Shown: one piece after another, positions 26,831 through 36,471 of the stretch
Position numbering within the stretch: the first letter of the stretch is position 1
How the letters are laid out: each line of letters begins with the position of its first letter
Assembly (NCBI GenBank): GCA_947492185.1
Contig: CANLMR010000005.1
Location: 124,001 to 188,000 of the forward strand
DNA from: an uncultured Tenacibaculum sp.
Lineage (GTDB): Bacteria; Bacteroidota; Bacteroidia; Flavobacteriales; Flavobacteriaceae
Length of the DNA stretch: 64,000 bases
Direction of reading: 5' to 3'
Made by a program: the position numbers and the translations under genes
The notes under the pieces: generated by a model
Told to the model about the DNA's origin: nothing
The model's database searches: none
Seen by the model: only the letters and a program-made list of their open reading frames with translations

Positions 26831-27463
26831 ATGAATACAATTGAAAGTTTACAATGGCGCTACGCTGTTAAAAAATTTGACGAAAATAAAACCTTAACTA
26901 AAGAACAAATAACCACTTTAAAAGAAGCTTTTAATTTAACAGCTACTTCTTATGGTTTACAACCAATTACATTACTAGTTATTCAAAATAAAGAAATTCA
27001 AAAGCAATTAGTTGAACATAGTTGGAATCAACAACAAGTTGCTCAAGCATCTCATGTTTTGGTATTGTGTATTCCAGAAAAATATACTGAAAGAGAAGTT
27101 GAACATTACTTTGACCTAGTGAAAGAAATAAGAAATACTCCGGATGAAATCTTAAATCCTTTTAAAGAATTTTTAATGAGTAGTTTCAAACAAAAAACAC
27201 AAGAGGAATTATATGAATGGAATAAGAATCAAGCATATATCGCTTTAGGTAATTTAATGACGGTTTGTGCTATTGAGAAAATTGATTCTTGTCCTATGGA
27301 AGGTTTTGTTCCAGAAAAATATGATGAAGTTTTAGATCTTGCTTCTAAAAACTTACGTTCTGTATTAGTAATGCCAGTTGGTTTTAGAGCTGAAGATGAT
27401 TTTATGAAAGACTTGAAAAAAGTTCGTAAAGAAACCGATGAACTTGTATTACATATTAATTAA
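26831..27463 (+). CDS. NAD(P)H-dependent nitroreductase-family oxidoreductase
   Basis: 210 residues. FMN-dependent nitroreductase fold, NfsB-like. The N-terminal WRYAVKKFDENKTLT motif binds FMN phosphate. LTATSYGLQPITLLVIQN and AYIALGNLMTVCAIEKIDSCPMEGF follow at the usual spacing. Such enzymes reduce quinones, nitroaromatics or flavins with NAD(P)H. It stands alone between the divergent DUF2851 gene and a terminator before the symporter. The physiological substrate is unknown. Confidence 0.92.
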   Translation: MNTIESLQWRYAVKKFDENKTLTKEQITTLKEAFNLTATSYGLQPITLLVIQNKEIQKQLVEHSWNQQQVAQASHVLVLCIPEKYTEREVEHYFDLVKEIRNTPDEILNPFKEFLMSSFKQKTQEELYEWNKNQAYIALGNLMTVCAIEKIDSCPMEGFVPEKYDEVLDLASKNLRSVLVMPVGFRAEDDFMKDLKKVRKETDELVLHIN

Positions 27464-27490
27464 GATATATTAATTGGGGGATTTATATAT

Positions 27491-27532
27491 AAGGGCGTTG
27501 ATAACAGAAATTATCTTCAGCCCTTTTTTATT
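27491..27532 (+). terminator. Terminator after the nitroreductase gene
   Basis: AAGGGC (27491-27496) and GATAA pair with TTATC and GCCCTT (27520-27525), with an internal loop, then TTTTATTTTT. Confidence 0.75.
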
Positions 27533-27561
27533 TTTATATTAGTAGCAGAAAAAAACATTAA

Positions 27562-29016
27562 ATGCAACCATTACATATTCTACTACTAATTATTGCCTAT
27601 TTCGGTGTGTTAATTTTCATTTCATACATCACAGGAAAATCAGCTAATAATCAAACCTTTTTTAAAGCAAATAATTCATCTCCTTGGTACTTGGTTGCCT
27701 TTGGAATGATTGGAGCCTCATTATCAGGAGTTACATTTATATCTGTTCCAGGTTGGATAGAAGCTCAACAAATGAGTTATATGCAAATGGTTTTGGGATA
27801 TATTGTTGGTTACGCTGTAATAGGACTAATATTACTTCCGCTGTATTATAAATTAAATCTAACTTCAATATACACCTATTTAGAAGATCGGTTCGGTAAA
27901 TCTTCATATAAAACTGGCGCGACTTTCTTTTTAATTTCTAGAACTGTTGGAGCAGCATTTCGTTTATTCTTAGTAGCAAATGTTTTACAATTAATTCTTT
28001 TTGATGCATATGGAATTCCATTCTGGGTTACAGTTACTATAACGATTCTTTTAATTTGGTTATACACTTTTAAAGGAGGAATTAAAACTATTGTATGGAC
28101 CGATACTTTGCAAACCTTGTTTATGCTTATTGCAGTAGGCGTTTGTATTGTAATGATAAAAGATGCTTTACAAATAGAAAATTTATTCAGTTATATTTCT
28201 GAAAATAAATTATCAAAAATTTTCTTTTTTGAAGATATAACTGCCGGAAATTATTTTTGGAAACAATTTTTTTCAGGAGCTTTTATTGCTATTGTAATGA
28301 CTGGCTTAGATCAAGACATGATGCAAAAAAACCTTACCTGTAGAAACTTAAAAGATGCTCAAAAAAACATGTTTTGGTTTACTATTGTATTAGTAATTGT
28401 AAACTTTTTCTTTTTAGCATTAGGAGTTTTATTAACAGATTATGCTTCTGCAAATGGTATAGATGCTCACAAAGATAATTTGTTTCCTACCATTGCAATG
28501 AGTGGTGATTTAGGTTTAGCTACATCTTTATTCTTTTTATTAGGTTTAATAGCTGCAGCATATTCTAGTGCCGATAGTGCATTAACTTCGTTAACCACTT
28601 CTTTTAGCATTGATATTTTAGAAATAGATAAAAAAGAAAACGAGCAGGAAAAAGAAACAATTCGTAAGAAAATTCATGTTTTATTTTCATTAATTTTAAT
28701 TGCCACAATATTAATTTTCAAATACTTTATTGCTGATGCTAGTGTAATAGCAAAAATATTTCAGTTTGCAGGTTATACTTACGGACCATTATTAGGTTTA
28801 TATGCTTTTGGTTTGTTTACAAAACTAAATGTAAAAGATAAGCTTGTTCCATTCATTTGTATTATAGCCCCAATTTTCACTTATGTTATTAGTGTTTATA
28901 GTAAAACTAATTTAGGTTTTGATTTTGGGTTCTTTGTATTAGTATTAAATGGAGCATTAACTTTCTTAGGTTTATTAGTTATAAAAGAGTCAAAGCATAC
29001 TTCACTAATTAAGTAA
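27562..29016 (+). CDS. Sodium:solute symporter (SSS family)
   Basis: 484 residues with about 13 membrane helices. SSS features include GMIGASLSGVTFISVPGW in helix 2, TFKGGIKTIVWTDTLQT, the GAFIAIVMTGLDQDMMQKNLTCRN segment and SSADSALTSLTTSF, which supplies Na2-site Ser/Thr residues. It would import a solute with sodium ions; the substrate cannot be told. It is 12 bp before the DUF985 cupin gene, so the two are probably co-transcribed. Confidence 0.92.
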   Translation: MQPLHILLLIIAYFGVLIFISYITGKSANNQTFFKANNSSPWYLVAFGMIGASLSGVTFISVPGWIEAQQMSYMQMVLGYIVGYAVIGLILLPLYYKLNLTSIYTYLEDRFGKSSYKTGATFFLISRTVGAAFRLFLVANVLQLILFDAYGIPFWVTVTITILLIWLYTFKGGIKTIVWTDTLQTLFMLIAVGVCIVMIKDALQIENLFSYISENKLSKIFFFEDITAGNYFWKQFFSGAFIAIVMTGLDQDMMQKNLTCRNLKDAQKNMFWFTIVLVIVNFFFLALGVLLTDYASANGIDAHKDNLFPTIAMSGDLGLATSLFFLLGLIAAAYSSADSALTSLTTSFSIDILEIDKKENEQEKETIRKKIHVLFSLILIATILIFKYFIADASVIAKIFQFAGYTYGPLLGLYAFGLFTKLNVKDKLVPFICIIAPIFTYVISVYSKTNLGFDFGFFVLVLNGALTFLGLLVIKESKHTSLIK

Positions 29017-29028
29017 AAACAAAAGCAA

Positions 29029-29529
29029 ATGACGAGTAACGATATAATTCAAAAGTTTAATTTACAAAAACATCCAGAAGGAGGATATTTTAAAGAAACA
29101 TACCGAAGTGTAGGTTATATAGAAAACAAAAACTTAAGTTCTGAATTTATTGGTGATAGAAATTACGCTACCGGAATTTATTTCTTATTAACTTCAGATA
29201 GTTTTTCTGCTTTTCATAAAATCAATCAGGATGAAATGTGGCATTTTTATCTAGGAACTACATTAAAACTCCATATGATTTCTCCTGAAGGCAATTATTC
29301 ATATATCCTAATTGGAAATGACATTCTAAATAATGAAGTTCCACAATTTGTTGTTCCAGCTCAATATTGGTTTGCTGCTGAAGTTGTGAAAAATAATTCA
29401 TTTGCTTTTACTGGATGCACTGTTGCTCCTGGTTTTGATTTTAACGATTTTGTTTTACCAAAGAGAGAAGAATTAATAAAATTATTTCCTCAACATTCTG
29501 AGATTATTTCAAGGCTTACACATTCTTAA
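29029..29529 (+). CDS. DUF985 cupin-fold protein
   Basis: 166 residues. Typical DUF985 markers: LQKHPEGGYFKETYRS, RNYATGIYFLLTSDSFSAFHKINQDEMWHFYLG, VVPAQYWFAAEV and FTGCTVAPGFDFNDF. The family has a cupin beta-barrel whose HxxxxDExWHF residues line a possible metal or ligand pocket; function is not established. Likely in an operon with the symporter upstream, so a small-molecule role is plausible. Confidence 0.92.
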   Translation: MTSNDIIQKFNLQKHPEGGYFKETYRSVGYIENKNLSSEFIGDRNYATGIYFLLTSDSFSAFHKINQDEMWHFYLGTTLKLHMISPEGNYSYILIGNDILNNEVPQFVVPAQYWFAAEVVKNNSFAFTGCTVAPGFDFNDFVLPKREELIKLFPQHSEIISRLTHS

Positions 29530-29636
29530 TTTCAATATTTTACAATAATATTTATTTACCCAATTGTAGTATGTTGGTATATTTTTTGATTTATAAATGA
29601 AATCAAATTTGTAATACTAAAACAATCTGAACTACT

Positions 29637-30077
29637 ATGATTAAGAAATTCTTTCACATCACTTTTTTTCTATACTGTATCAACACTTTAACTGCTCAAA
29701 AAATAAAATTACTAAATGGTAATGTGTATTTAAATAATGAAGTAATCATGAAATATGAAAGAAGGAATTTTAATTCTGAATTAAAATTATTCTCTCTAGA
29801 AACTAATAAAGAAATTGCCGATTTTGTAGAATATAGTAGTAGAATTCATATTAATGGTGGATTTAAAAAACTCTATTTCACACAACAAGATTATAAGATT
29901 GAATCTACACGTTTAAAAACCCGTGGTTGGAAATACACTATAAAAGTTCTCCTTGAAGAGAATGTGATTAGTTCTAGTGGAAAAGTATTACCAAAGAACC
30001 TAGATAAATTCTCAAATAAGTATCATGAAAATTTAAATGAGATGATTGATGGTATTTTAGATAATAAATGCAACTAA
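29637..30077 (+). CDS. Exported protein of unknown function
   Basis: 146 residues with a signal peptide (FFHITFFLYCINTLTAQK). The mature part is small, beta-rich and basic (KLLNGNVYLNNEVIMKYERR, SSRIHINGGFKKLYFTQQDYKIE) and ends with a Cys-containing helix. Not recognised. It is single, followed by a strong bidirectional terminator that is also the left edge of the duplicated dead cassette. Confidence 0.7.
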   Translation: MIKKFFHITFFLYCINTLTAQKIKLLNGNVYLNNEVIMKYERRNFNSELKLFSLETNKEIADFVEYSSRIHINGGFKKLYFTQQDYKIESTRLKTRGWKYTIKVLLEENVISSSGKVLPKNLDKFSNKYHENLNEMIDGILDNKCN

Positions 30078-30084
30078 ATAATAA

Positions 30085-30117
30085 AAATCCTAAGTTTAAA
30101 ACTTAGGATTTTTTATT
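30085..30117. terminator. Bidirectional terminator, duplicated
   Basis: AAATCCTAAGTTT / AACTTAGGATTT hairpin with flanking A and T runs. The same hairpin and 3' flank recur at 40660-40688, so it came along with the duplicated cassette. Confidence 0.8.
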
Positions 30118-30397
30118 TATCTATAGAATCCATGACACGCTGCATAAAATTATTTAACGCTTCTTTCTTTGGTGTCCCTTCTTTTACCATTTTATCAACT
30201 TCAATAGCTACGTACATATTAGAGATTAATTCTCCGATAACATCCAGCTCATCATCCTTTAAAGATGGAACTTCAGTTAAAGCTTCTAAAGTTCCAATGG
30301 TTTCAATGGTTTCAATGGTTTCAATGGTTTCAATAATATAATCTAGATCATTCTATTCTATAAAAGATGTCAAGTGTTTTATAACTGGTAATTTCAT
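30113..30397 (-). pseudogene. Dead duplicate of the DUF6952 gene
   Basis: Clear decayed copy of 40688-40945. Translated from the ATG at 30397 it begins MKLPVIKHLTSFIE, then a TAG at codon 15 replaces the GAG of the live copy, then NDLDYIIETIETIETIETIGTLEALTEVPSL. Three extra 9-bp units add ETI repeats. The rest (KKEALNNFMQRVM) is near-identical to the live gene down to the stop. Confidence 0.85.
30291..30335. repeat. 9-bp tandem repeat in the dead DUF6952 copy
   Basis: TTTCAATGG repeated; about five units (the first is a TTCCAATGG variant) against two in the live gene at 40868-40886. Simple slippage expansion after loss of selection. Confidence 0.8.
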
Positions 30398-30408
30398 AAT
30401 TAAATTTT

Positions 30409-30484
30409 GTCATTGCGAAGCAAATAGTATTTGCTGTGGCAATCTGTTAGTATTAAAAGATTACTTCACTTGTTCGTAATGACT
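30409..30484. repeat. REP-like palindromic element
   Basis: GTCATTGCGAAGCAAATAG...GGCAATCTG...AGATTACTTCACT..CGTAATGAC, an imperfect palindrome lying between the two dead genes. It is the duplicate of 40957-41032. A right-half fragment is at 10364-10399. Confidence 0.6.
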
Positions 30485-30486
30485 GT

Positions 30487-30683
30487 TTAAATTACCTCAG
30501 CTACTAATTCTTTTAAAACGTCAAACTTATTTGTTTGTACTTGATTTACAAATTTCCCATCAACAAAAGTTGCGAAAGTTGGTAAATTATCTACCGTTGC
30601 TAATTGTCTACTTTCTGGAAACTTCTCGGCATCTGCAAGAATGAAAGAAACGTTTTCATTTTCTGTAGCTAACTTTTTGAATT
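30487..30683 (-). pseudogene. Truncated duplicate of the thioredoxin gene
   Basis: C-terminal ~65 codons of 41036-41344 at high identity (FKKLATENENVSFILADAEK through VLKELVAEVI and a stop). The N-terminal part with the WCGNC active site is gone. The join near 30682 leads into AATTCTTCAT, which matches the inverted repeat upstream of the live gene (41412-41421), so the loss looks like a simple deletion. Confidence 0.85.
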
Positions 30684-30903
30684 AATTCTTCATATTATCA
30701 ATAATTATGTTTTAGCTGTACTACATTCTCAAAAGTGGTTAATATAGTGCGTATTAACAATAATATAATATCTAAAAGAAGCCTTCATTATAGATACTTT
30801 TGAAATGAATAATTATCATTTTTTTAACACTAATATTATCATTAATTAATATTAATGATTTGATAATTAAATAAAACATAAAAAAACCTTTAAAATTCTA
30901 ATC

Positions 30904-33900
30904 ATGAAGAATAAGACCTTATTACTTATAGGAAGCTTATTTATGCTTTATTCTGGATTTTCACAAACCAATAATTTTTGGAAAAAAAACTCTAGTATAG
31001 AAGCAAGTAAAAATCAAGAAAATTTAACAATTAACTCATTCAGTTTAAATTTTGAAAAATTAAAAAAGACATTATCTGAATCTCCTAAATTAGGTGATTA
31101 TTCAAACAAAAATGACCTAATTATTACTTTTCCAAATGAGTCTGGAGATTTCAAAGAATATAAAATGATTGAAAAATCAAACTTTCATCCAGATCTGGCA
31201 AAAAAATTCTCAAACATTAAAACATACTCAGGTAATTCAATCGATGGAAGTCAAGCTTCTATCCATATTAGTATTAGCTCAAACGAACTTAGTGGAGTTA
31301 TCATAGACACTGATTCTAATAAAAACCAATTCATTAAAAAGAAAAATATTGATAAAAACATTTACACTATTAATTCAAAAATTGATTTTTCTGAGGAAGA
31401 AACTTTCAAATGTGAAGTTAAAGATGAACATTCGCATTTATCTAATAAAAGTAACAACAAAACATCTTCACAAATTAAAAATAGAAACGCCAATGATGGT
31501 GTGTTAAGAACATATCGTTTTGCATTAGCAACAACTGCAGAATTTTCTCAATTCTTCATAAATAGAGCGAACGTAAATAATGGCACAAACCAACAGAAAA
31601 AATCAGCTGTTCTTGCGGGGTTAAACACTATCATCACTAATGTAAATGCTATTTATGAAAGAGATTTAAGTGTTCGATTTCAATTAGTATCAAATAATGA
31701 TGATATTATTTTTCTTGATACAAATACAGATGGTTTTACCAGTGGTAATAGTGGAACTTTAATTGACGAAGCTCATGGTGTAATTAGTAACGCTATTGGA
31801 AATTCTAATTTTGATCTTGGTCATGTAGTGGATTTATCTAATACAGGAGGCTTCGGTGGTTTAGGTGTTGTGTGTGATGATACTAGAAAAGGTAAAGGAG
31901 CATCTACTGCTAACGATCCCACTGGTAATTTTTTTAATGGTTTATTTCTTCATGAAATAGGACATCAATTAGGTGCAAATCATACATTTAATAATTTTTG
32001 CAATGGTAACAGAGTTAACTCTAATGCTGTTGAACCAGGAAGTGGTTCTAGTATAATGTCTTACTCTGGTGTTTGTGCTCCTAATGTGATTAATGATAGA
32101 GATACTTATTTTCATGCTAAAAGTATAGAAGAAATGTGGGCGGTTGTTTCAAACTCAAATTGTGCAACAATTACTAATACTGGTAATTCAGCTCCTTCTG
32201 CTAATGCTGGAAATGATTTTACAATACCAAAATCTACTCCTTTTGTATTAAAAGGATCTGCCAATGATGCTAACAATCCCGATAATAACTTAACCTACAC
32301 TTGGGAACAAATGGACATCGGTATAGAAGCTATTTCTCCTTATGCAATATCAGGTCCTTCTTTTAGGTCTTTACCACCTTCTTCCTCTTCAGATAGATAT
32401 TTTCCTGCCATTTCAGGTGTTTCTAGTGGATTTATTTCACAATGGGAAAGTCTTCCAGCTGTATCAAGAGAAATGAATTTTAGACTTACAGTAAGAGACA
32501 ATAATAACGGAGGTGCTAGTACTGATTCAGATGATGTAGTAGTTACTGTAAATGAAAATGCTGGACCATTTATAGTTACTTCGCCTAATAGCGATCAAAT
32601 TATTTGGATTCCTGGTACAAGCCAAAACATTACTTGGGATGTGGCTGGAACTACTGGTAATGGAATAAACGCAGCTACTGTAGATATTTTACTATCCACA
32701 GATGGTGGAAATACTTTTAATACTACATTAGCTTCAAACACTGCCAATGATGGCTCTCATCAAATTACAGTTCCTAACAATCCTGGTAGTTTAAATAGAA
32801 TTATGGTTAGAGGCACAAATCATATTTTCTATGATATATCTAATAAAAGCTTTTTTATAACTGATGGTTCAGATACTACGCCTCCAAGTATTCCTAATGG
32901 TTTAACTGCAACAAATCCTGAGAATGATTCTCATATTTCTGCTAATTTAAACTGGACTCCATCTACAGACAATGTTGGTGTCGCTGGATATATCATTATA
33001 CAAAATGGAGAAGAGATTTTCACTTGGAACAGTCAAAACACAAGTAATCTTACAATGCGTGGTTTAGATGATGGTACTGAATATTCTTTTCAAATAATTG
33101 CTTTTGATGCAGCTGGAAATAGATCTGCTGCAAGTACAGCTGCTACAGTTAAAACTACTGGTAATGCACCAACAGCTCCTAAAAATGTTGTAGCTACAAA
33201 TGTTACTCAAACCGGAGTAACTTTAAACTGGGATGCTTCTACCAGTCCTGGTACTAATATTGATGGATATAGTGTATTTGTAAATGGTGTATTTACTGTT
33301 TACACAAAAAATGTAACTCCTAATAACTTGACTTTCGCTCAACTAACTACTTTAGATCCTGATAGAACTTACAGCATTACAGTGGGTGCTGTAGACGGAA
33401 ATAATGTTAGATCAAGAAAAAATTCTACACCAATAGAGATTAAAACTTTAGAAGATAACACCCCTCCTTCTACCCCCACTAATTTAGTTGCTACTGCGCC
33501 ACAATCTCAAAATGAAAATCCACAAACTGCAGTAGATTTAGAGTGGACCGCATCAACAGATAACACTCGTGTTGCTGGCTACATTATTGAATGGGAATGG
33601 AATGGAGGAACAGATTCGTTTACATGGAATAACACAAGTGCAGAGATAACTATGCGTAGTTTGACTCCTGGTACTACATACACCTTTCGAGTGAAAGCTT
33701 TTGATGCAGCTGGAAATATATCTGGCCTTAGTACCTCTGCAATTATTACTACAGCTGGAACATCTCCAAATGATACAACACCTCCTTCTAATGTAACTAA
33801 TCTACAGGTTAGTAACATAACAGCAACAACAGCAGACTTAACTTGGAATACAGCTGCAGATAATGTAGCTGTTACAGGGTATGATATTTTTAGAGGATCA

Positions 33901-36243
33901 GAAAATACTCCTTTTCAATCTACTACCACGAATAACTTTCAATTAACTGGACTAGCTCCAGAAAGTACTACAACTTATGTTGTAAAGGCCAAAGATGCTG
34001 CAGGAAATATATCGGTTAATAATAGTAATACAGTTACCGTAACAACTCCTGGAGTTACAGATCCAACATACTGTGATATGAAAGGTAATAATAGTAATGA
34101 TGATAATATAACTAATGTAACTTTTGCAGGAATAAACAAAACATCTTCTGATACTGCTATCGGTTACCATAACTATACAGATAATATTGCTAATGTTGCA
34201 AAAGGTGCTACTGAAAGCATGACAGTAACATTCCAAGGATGGTCTGGAGGTAATAGTAATGAAGTATATGTTTGGATTGATTGGAATCAAAATGGGGTAT
34301 TTACAGATGTTGGAGAAAAATTTGAAGGAACTGGAACTGGTACTTCTCGTAATGTATCTATAACTATTCCAAGTACCGCAAATATTGGAAGCACTAGAGT
34401 ACGTGTTGTTTTAGGTTATGATGCTAATGATGGAAATGATGCCTGCACAAATATAAGATTTGGAGAAGTAGAAGATTACACTATCTCGGTTAGTGAAGAT
34501 AATGGAAACAATGATACAACTCCTCCTACTAATCCAACTAGTTTAACAGCTTCTGCTATTACACAAACTACAGCCAACTTAAATTGGACTGTTTCAACTG
34601 ATAATGTAGGTGTTGTTGAATATGATATTTTTAGAAACAGTGAATCCACTCCTTTTCAAACCTCAACAACCAATAGTTTTCAGTTAACAGGCTTAACTCC
34701 AGGAACTACAACAACGTACTTTGTGAGAGCTAAAGATGCTGCTGGAAATACTTCAGAAAATAGTAATACAGAAACAGTAACTACCTTACCTCCAACTAAT
34801 ACTTCATATTGTAATGCTGGTTATCAAGGAACAAACTACATTGCTCAAGTTATTTTTGGAAACATTAATAATTCTAGTGGAAATAACTCTTATAGTGATT
34901 TTACTAATCTACATAGTACAAACGTAACAATAGGACAATCTGTAACTATTACAGTAACTCCTGGAATTACTTCTAACAACTGGAATAGTAACGTGGTTGC
35001 TGCTTGGATTGACTGGAATCAAAATAATACTTTTGATGAGCCTAACGAAAGAGTACTTTTAAAAACTCCTGGTGTTGGTGGACAAACAACTACCATTACT
35101 GTTCCTAATGATGCACAACTAGGTTCAACCAGATTAAGAGTACGTTATAAATGGGCCAGTAACCCTAATCCATGTGGGACTTCAGCCAATGATGGTGATG
35201 AGGTAGAAGATTATACTGTTATAGTTGAAAATGGGAACGTAGACACAACTCCTCCAAGTAATCCAACTAATTTAACTGCTTCTAATGTTACACAGACAAC
35301 AGCAGATTTAAATTGGACTGCTTCAACCGATAATATTGGTGTTGTTGAATATGATATTTTTAGAAACAGTGAATCCACTCCTTTTCAAACTTCAACCACC
35401 AATAGCTTACAGTTAACAGGTTTAACTCCAGGAACTACAACAACTTATTTTGTAAGAGCTAAAGATACGGCTGGAAATACTTCAGGAAATAGTAATACTG
35501 AAACAGTAACTACCTTACCTCCTACTAATACTTCATACTGCAATGCGGGGAATCAAGGAACAAACTATATTGCTCAAGTTATTTTCGGTACTATTAATAA
35601 TTCAAGTGAAAATAGTGCTTATAGCGATTACTCAACTACACAAAGCACAACTGTTATAAGAGGGCAATCTCTAACCCTTACTGTTACACCAGGAATTACA
35701 AGTAACAACTGGAATAATAATGTGGTTGCGGCTTGGATTGACTGGAATCAAAACGGTGATTTTACTGATGCTAATGAACAAGTTTTATTAAAACCGAGAG
35801 GTATTGGTGGACAAACCACTACAGTAACTATACCTAATGATGCAGTATTAGGAAACACTAGATTAAGAGTTCGTTACAGTTGGTATAGAAATCCTAATCC
35901 ATGTGGTGCATCAGGAAATAATGATGGTAATGAAGTAGAAGATTATACTATTAATATAATCAATTCAAATGCTAGTCCTGGGTTATTTAGCAGTAGAAAT
36001 GTAGCTTCTTCATTTCCTAATCCTTTTAAAGAAAATTTCACTCTAGATGTAACTTCTTTTAATCAAACTAATTTTAATATTAGTATTTACGATATAATGG
36101 GAAAATTACTATACCATAAAAAGTATAAACAAAACAAAACTAAGATTGAAAACTTAGGAAGACATATAAAATCAACAGGAAGTTATTTTATTAAAATTGA
36201 ATCAAATCAAAAAACAGAAATTTTAAAAGTTCTTAAGAAATAA
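30904..36243 (+). CDS. Secreted reprolysin-like metalloprotease with Fn3, GEVED and T9SS sorting domains (paralogue 1)
   Basis: 1779 residues. Order: signal peptide (1-20); propeptide; reprolysin-like (M12B-type) catalytic domain with HEIGHQLGANH (first His350) and a Met-turn SIMSYSG (about 383); a PKD/cadherin-like segment (about 432-550); a further Ig-like domain; four Fn3 domains (about 659, 756, 853, 960); then alternating GEVED and Fn3 domains (GEVED about 1057-1195, 1303-1440, 1545-1685), each ending in the GEVEDY-type motif; and a type A type-IX sorting domain (1700-1779, FPNPFKENFTLDV...GSYFIKIES). A probable extracellular protease for polymers or host tissue. Two Fn3+GEVED units are 729-bp tandem copies. 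The last 327 codons are almost identical to paralogue 2. Confidence 0.92.
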   Translation: MKNKTLLLIGSLFMLYSGFSQTNNFWKKNSSIEASKNQENLTINSFSLNFEKLKKTLSESPKLGDYSNKNDLIITFPNESGDFKEYKMIEKSNFHPDLAKKFSNIKTYSGNSIDGSQASIHISISSNELSGVIIDTDSNKNQFIKKKNIDKNIYTINSKIDFSEEETFKCEVKDEHSHLSNKSNNKTSSQIKNRNANDGVLRTYRFALATTAEFSQFFINRANVNNGTNQQKKSAVLAGLNTIITNVNAIYERDLSVRFQLVSNNDDIIFLDTNTDGFTSGNSGTLIDEAHGVISNAIGNSNFDLGHVVDLSNTGGFGGLGVVCDDTRKGKGASTANDPTGNFFNGLFLHEIGHQLGANHTFNNFCNGNRVNSNAVEPGSGSSIMSYSGVCAPNVINDRDTYFHAKSIEEMWAVVSNSNCATITNTGNSAPSANAGNDFTIPKSTPFVLKGSANDANNPDNNLTYTWEQMDIGIEAISPYAISGPSFRSLPPSSSSDRYFPAISGVSSGFISQWESLPAVSREMNFRLTVRDNNNGGASTDSDDVVVTVNENAGPFIVTSPNSDQIIWIPGTSQNITWDVAGTTGNGINAATVDILLSTDGGNTFNTTLASNTANDGSHQITVPNNPGSLNRIMVRGTNHIFYDISNKSFFITDGSDTTPPSIPNGLTATNPENDSHISANLNWTPSTDNVGVAGYIIIQNGEEIFTWNSQNTSNLTMRGLDDGTEYSFQIIAFDAAGNRSAASTAATVKTTGNAPTAPKNVVATNVTQTGVTLNWDASTSPGTNIDGYSVFVNGVFTVYTKNVTPNNLTFAQLTTLDPDRTYSITVGAVDGNNVRSRKNSTPIEIKTLEDNTPPSTPTNLVATAPQSQNENPQTAVDLEWTASTDNTRVAGYIIEWEWNGGTDSFTWNNTSAEITMRSLTPGTTYTFRVKAFDAAGNISGLSTSAIITTAGTSPNDTTPPSNVTNLQVSNITATTADLTWNTAADNVAVTGYDIFRGSENTPFQSTTTNNFQLTGLAPESTTTYVVKAKDAAGNISVNNSNTVTVTTPGVTDPTYCDMKGNNSNDDNITNVTFAGINKTSSDTAIGYHNYTDNIANVAKGATESMTVTFQGWSGGNSNEVYVWIDWNQNGVFTDVGEKFEGTGTGTSRNVSITIPSTANIGSTRVRVVLGYDANDGNDACTNIRFGEVEDYTISVSEDNGNNDTTPPTNPTSLTASAITQTTANLNWTVSTDNVGVVEYDIFRNSESTPFQTSTTNSFQLTGLTPGTTTTYFVRAKDAAGNTSENSNTETVTTLPPTNTSYCNAGYQGTNYIAQVIFGNINNSSGNNSYSDFTNLHSTNVTIGQSVTITVTPGITSNNWNSNVVAAWIDWNQNNTFDEPNERVLLKTPGVGGQTTTITVPNDAQLGSTRLRVRYKWASNPNPCGTSANDGDEVEDYTVIVENGNVDTTPPSNPTNLTASNVTQTTADLNWTASTDNIGVVEYDIFRNSESTPFQTSTTNSLQLTGLTPGTTTTYFVRAKDTAGNTSGNSNTETVTTLPPTNTSYCNAGNQGTNYIAQVIFGTINNSSENSAYSDYSTTQSTTVIRGQSLTLTVTPGITSNNWNNNVVAAWIDWNQNGDFTDANEQVLLKPRGIGGQTTTVTIPNDAVLGNTRLRVRYSWYRNPNPCGASGNNDGNEVEDYTINIINSNASPGLFSSRNVASSFPNPFKENFTLDVTSFNQTNFNISIYDIMGKLLYHKKYKQNKTKIENLGRHIKSTGSYFIKIESNQKTEILKVLKK

Positions 36244-36263
36244 TTAATTCAAATTTAAAATAA

Positions 36264-36297
36264 AAACACTTTTCGATTTTAAGAAAGGTGTTTTTTT
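36264..36297 (+). terminator. Terminator after protease paralogue 1
   Basis: AACACTTTTC / GAAAGGTGTT stem with one G-T pair, followed by T7. Confidence 0.75.
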
Positions 36298-36471
36298 ATG
36301 CTTTTAATTAAAAATAAAAGGAACATCAAAAAAAACATAAACTACTGATTATCAGAAGTTAAAAAACACAAAAAAGATAATATAGTGTGTACATACATTA
36401 AAATAGTACGATAAAAAACAAAGAGGTTAAAATAAATTTACAGATAATACCTATTAAAAAAACCTTCAATT

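Noticed and set aside
30132-30341. Plus-strand open frame of 69 codons
   Set aside because: It is the antisense of the dead DUF6952 copy; its Val-Ser-Met repeats come from the 9-bp tandem repeat.
33579-34290. Minus-strand open frames under the protease gene
   Set aside because: Shadows of a long, well-supported coding region in repetitive Thr/Asn-rich DNA.
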